Shown here piece after piece: positions 9,540-10,936 of a stretch of DNA of 10,936 nt. Origin of the DNA: CAYOXM01 sp964407925 (GTDB lineage: Bacteria; Patescibacteriota; Patescibacteriia; SG8-24); contig CAYOXM010000035.1 of the NCBI GenBank assembly GCA_964407925.1, positions 1 through 10,936 on the forward strand, given 5' to 3'. The notes under the pieces were generated by a model, which saw only the letters and a list, made by a program, of their open reading frames with translations, made no database searches and was not told where the DNA came from. Position 1 is the first letter of the stretch. Every line of letters begins with the position of its first letter. The translations under genes and the position numbers were made by a program.

Positions 9540-10936
9540 ATGGAAACGAAGCGCTTCCAGGCCGAGTGGGGCGGCAAGACCCTCACCATCGAAACGGGCA
9601 AGCTCGCCAGGCAGGCGAACGGCTCCTGCACCGTGCGCTACGGCGACACGGTCATCCTCGCGACCGCGACGCTCGCGTCGAAAGCGCGCGAGAGCGTCGA
9701 CTTCTTCCCGCTCTCCGTCGAGTACGAAGAGAAGCTCTACGCGGCCGGCAAGATCAAGAGCTCCCGCTTCATCAAGCGCGAAGGACGCCCGACCGACGAG
9801 GCGGTGATGACCGGCCGCATGATCGACCGTTCCATCCGCCCGATGTTCCCCTACGGCGTCCGGCATGACGTCCAAGTGGTCGTCGAGTGCCTTTCCGCCG
9901 ACCTCGAGAACGACACCGACATCCCCTCGCTCGTCGGCGCTTCGTGCGCCATCGCGATGTCCGACATCCCCTGGGACGGCCCGATCGGCGGCATCCGCGT
10001 CGGCCGCGTCGGCGGCGAATGGATCATCAACCCGAGCTTCGAGGCGCGCGCCAAGGGCGACCTCGACGTCATCGTCGCCGGCACGACCGAGAAGGCGGTG
10101 ATGATCGAAGCTGCCGGCAACGAGGTTCCCGAAAAGGACATGTACGAGGCGATCATGTTCGGCCAGAAGCACCTCAAGGAGGTCATCGACCTCATCAACC
10201 AGGTCGTCGCCGCGGCGGGACGAAAGAAGGTCGAGGCGCGCGAACTGATGGTGAAGGCCGAGGGCGACGAGGCGACGCTGAAGGACAAGGAAGAGATCGT
10301 CGCCAAGGCCAAGGCGTTCCTCGCGACGCGTTTTCCCGAGGTGCTGTTCGCCGGAGCGAACGTCAACAAGACCGAACGCCGCAACGCGCTCGGCCGGCTC
10401 CGCGCCGAACTGGACGCGCACCTCGAGGCGCAGGAGATCGGCAAGGACCGGCGCAAGTGGGCGATGGATGCCTTCGACGACATCGTCGAGGAGGCAGTCA
10501 CCCGAGCCATCCTTGAGAAGGGCGAACGCGTCGGCGGCCGCTCGCTGACCGACATCCGCCAGCTCGAAGCGGAAGTCGCCCTGCTTCCGCGGACCCACGG
10601 CTCAGGCCTGTTTTCGCGCGGAGACACGCAGGTGCTCTCGCTCGTGACCCTCGGCGGTCCCGGCGACGCGCAGATCCTCGACGGCATGGAGGAAGTCGGC
10701 AAGAAGCGCTACATGCATCACTACAACTTCCCCCCGTACTCGGTCGGCGAATGCGGACGCATCGGAGGCGCCGGACGCCGCGAAATCGGCCATGGCGGCC
10801 TTGCCGAGCGCGCGCTCATGCCGGTGCTCCCGCCGAAAGAGACCTTCCCCTACGCCATCCGCGTGGTGTCCGAAGTGCTCTCGTCGAACGGTTCAAGTTC
10901 GCAGGGCTCCATCTGCGGCTCCTCGCTCGCCCTCAT
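9540..10936 (+). CDS. pnp: Polynucleotide phosphorylase, N-terminal part, cut by the window edge
   Basis: PNPase degrades RNA 3' to 5' by phosphorolysis and can add tails in reverse; it forms a trimeric ring in the cytosol. The window holds 465 of about 700 codons. Seen: first RNase PH-like domain (about 5-140) with EWGGKTLTIETGKLARQANG, RYGDTVILATAT, FIKREGRPTDEAVMTGRMIDRSIRPMFP; the helical linker domain (about 240-320); and the start of the second, catalytic RNase PH domain with LPRTHGSGLFSRGDTQVLS, GKKRYMHHYNFPPYSVGE, GRREIGHGGLAERAL and SNGSSSQGSICGSSLAL. The catalytic aspartates and the KH and S1 RNA-binding domains lie beyond the edge. The ATG at 9540 matches the family N-terminus, although no Shine-Dalgarno is visible. 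An in-frame GTG at 9471 would add 23 unconvincing codons. It lies 114 bases after the NYN gene, with a structured leader. Confidence 0.98.
   Translation, partial: METKRFQAEWGGKTLTIETGKLARQANGSCTVRYGDTVILATATLASKARESVDFFPLSVEYEEKLYAAGKIKSSRFIKREGRPTDEAVMTGRMIDRSIRPMFPYGVRHDVQVVVECLSADLENDTDIPSLVGASCAIAMSDIPWDGPIGGIRVGRVGGEWIINPSFEARAKGDLDVIVAGTTEKAVMIEAAGNEVPEKDMYEAIMFGQKHLKEVIDLINQVVAAAGRKKVEARELMVKAEGDEATLKDKEEIVAKAKAFLATRFPEVLFAGANVNKTERRNALGRLRAELDAHLEAQEIGKDRRKWAMDAFDDIVEEAVTRAILEKGERVGGRSLTDIRQLEAEVALLPRTHGSGLFSRGDTQVLSLVTLGGPGDAQILDGMEEVGKKRYMHHYNFPPYSVGECGRIGGAGRREIGHGGLAERALMPVLPPKETFPYAIRVVSEVLSSNGSSSQGSICGSSLAL

Noticed and set aside
8778..10598. A 606-codon open frame on the minus strand
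   Set aside because: It is antisense to the NYN gene and pnp, whose products are unmistakable. The translation is low-complexity and rich in Asp, Arg, Val and Leu, the usual mirror of a GC-rich coding strand.
1..10936. CRISPR arrays, insertion sequences or a dedicated defence system
   Set aside because: No regularly spaced direct repeats, no transposase motifs and no recognisable defence effector were seen on either strand.

Overview
This is a GC-rich bacterial chromosomal window, densely packed with short transcription units on both strands. I infer a member of the Candidate Phyla Radiation (Patescibacteria, Parcubacteria-like). The grounds are the flavour of the Xer-type recombinase, a LabA/NYN protein sitting between rpsO and pnp, many short genes I cannot place in a family, and small intergenic gaps. 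This is inference from remembered family resemblance; no marker search was possible. No transposon, CRISPR array, phage module or rRNA is visible, and no stretch over 300 bases lacks a gene (the longest gap, 8235-8475, holds a terminator, a promoter and the rpsO leader).

Layout. 1-2390 (minus): the N-terminal 281 codons of GTP-dependent PEP carboxykinase (pckG, running off the left edge), a 62-aa single-span membrane protein, a DedA-family membrane protein and a HAD-like protein. 2531-3461 (plus): a two-gene operon of unknown function whose second product carries a cysteine-rich zinc-ribbon-like tail. 3629-5789 (minus): a YjjX-type inosine/xanthosine triphosphatase fused in frame to an adenine-phosphoribosyltransferase-like domain, preceded by a separate two-gene operon of unknown function joined by an ATGA overlap. 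5976-6143 (plus): a 55-aa exported or membrane-anchored peptide. 6213-7400 (minus): tRNA-His(GTG), tRNA-Arg(TCT) and a XerC/D-like tyrosine recombinase. 7560-8234 (plus): a 224-aa protein of unknown function. 8476-end (plus): rpsO, a NYN-domain putative RNase, and the first 465 codons of polynucleotide phosphorylase (pnp). The last three form a translation/RNA-decay locus.

Regulatory architecture is unusually legible. Almost every unit has a sigma-70 type promoter with exactly 17 bp between a TTGNCN-like -35 and a TANNNT-like -10, often with a TGC extension just before the -10, and ends in a clear intrinsic terminator. Two promoters have their -35 laid over the TGA stop codon of the gene in front (dedA to the 62-aa gene, and xer to the tRNAs), and one of these has its -10 and predicted start site inside the preceding terminator hairpin. 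Several predicted transcripts open with a small hairpin. The accessory genes carry strong Shine-Dalgarno sequences, while rpsO, the NYN gene, pnp and dedA carry none.

The best candidates for something new are the triphosphatase-phosphoribosyltransferase fusion with a perfect internal ribosome-binding site at the domain junction, the NYN nuclease inserted in the rpsO-pnp pair, and the nested terminator/promoter arrangement.
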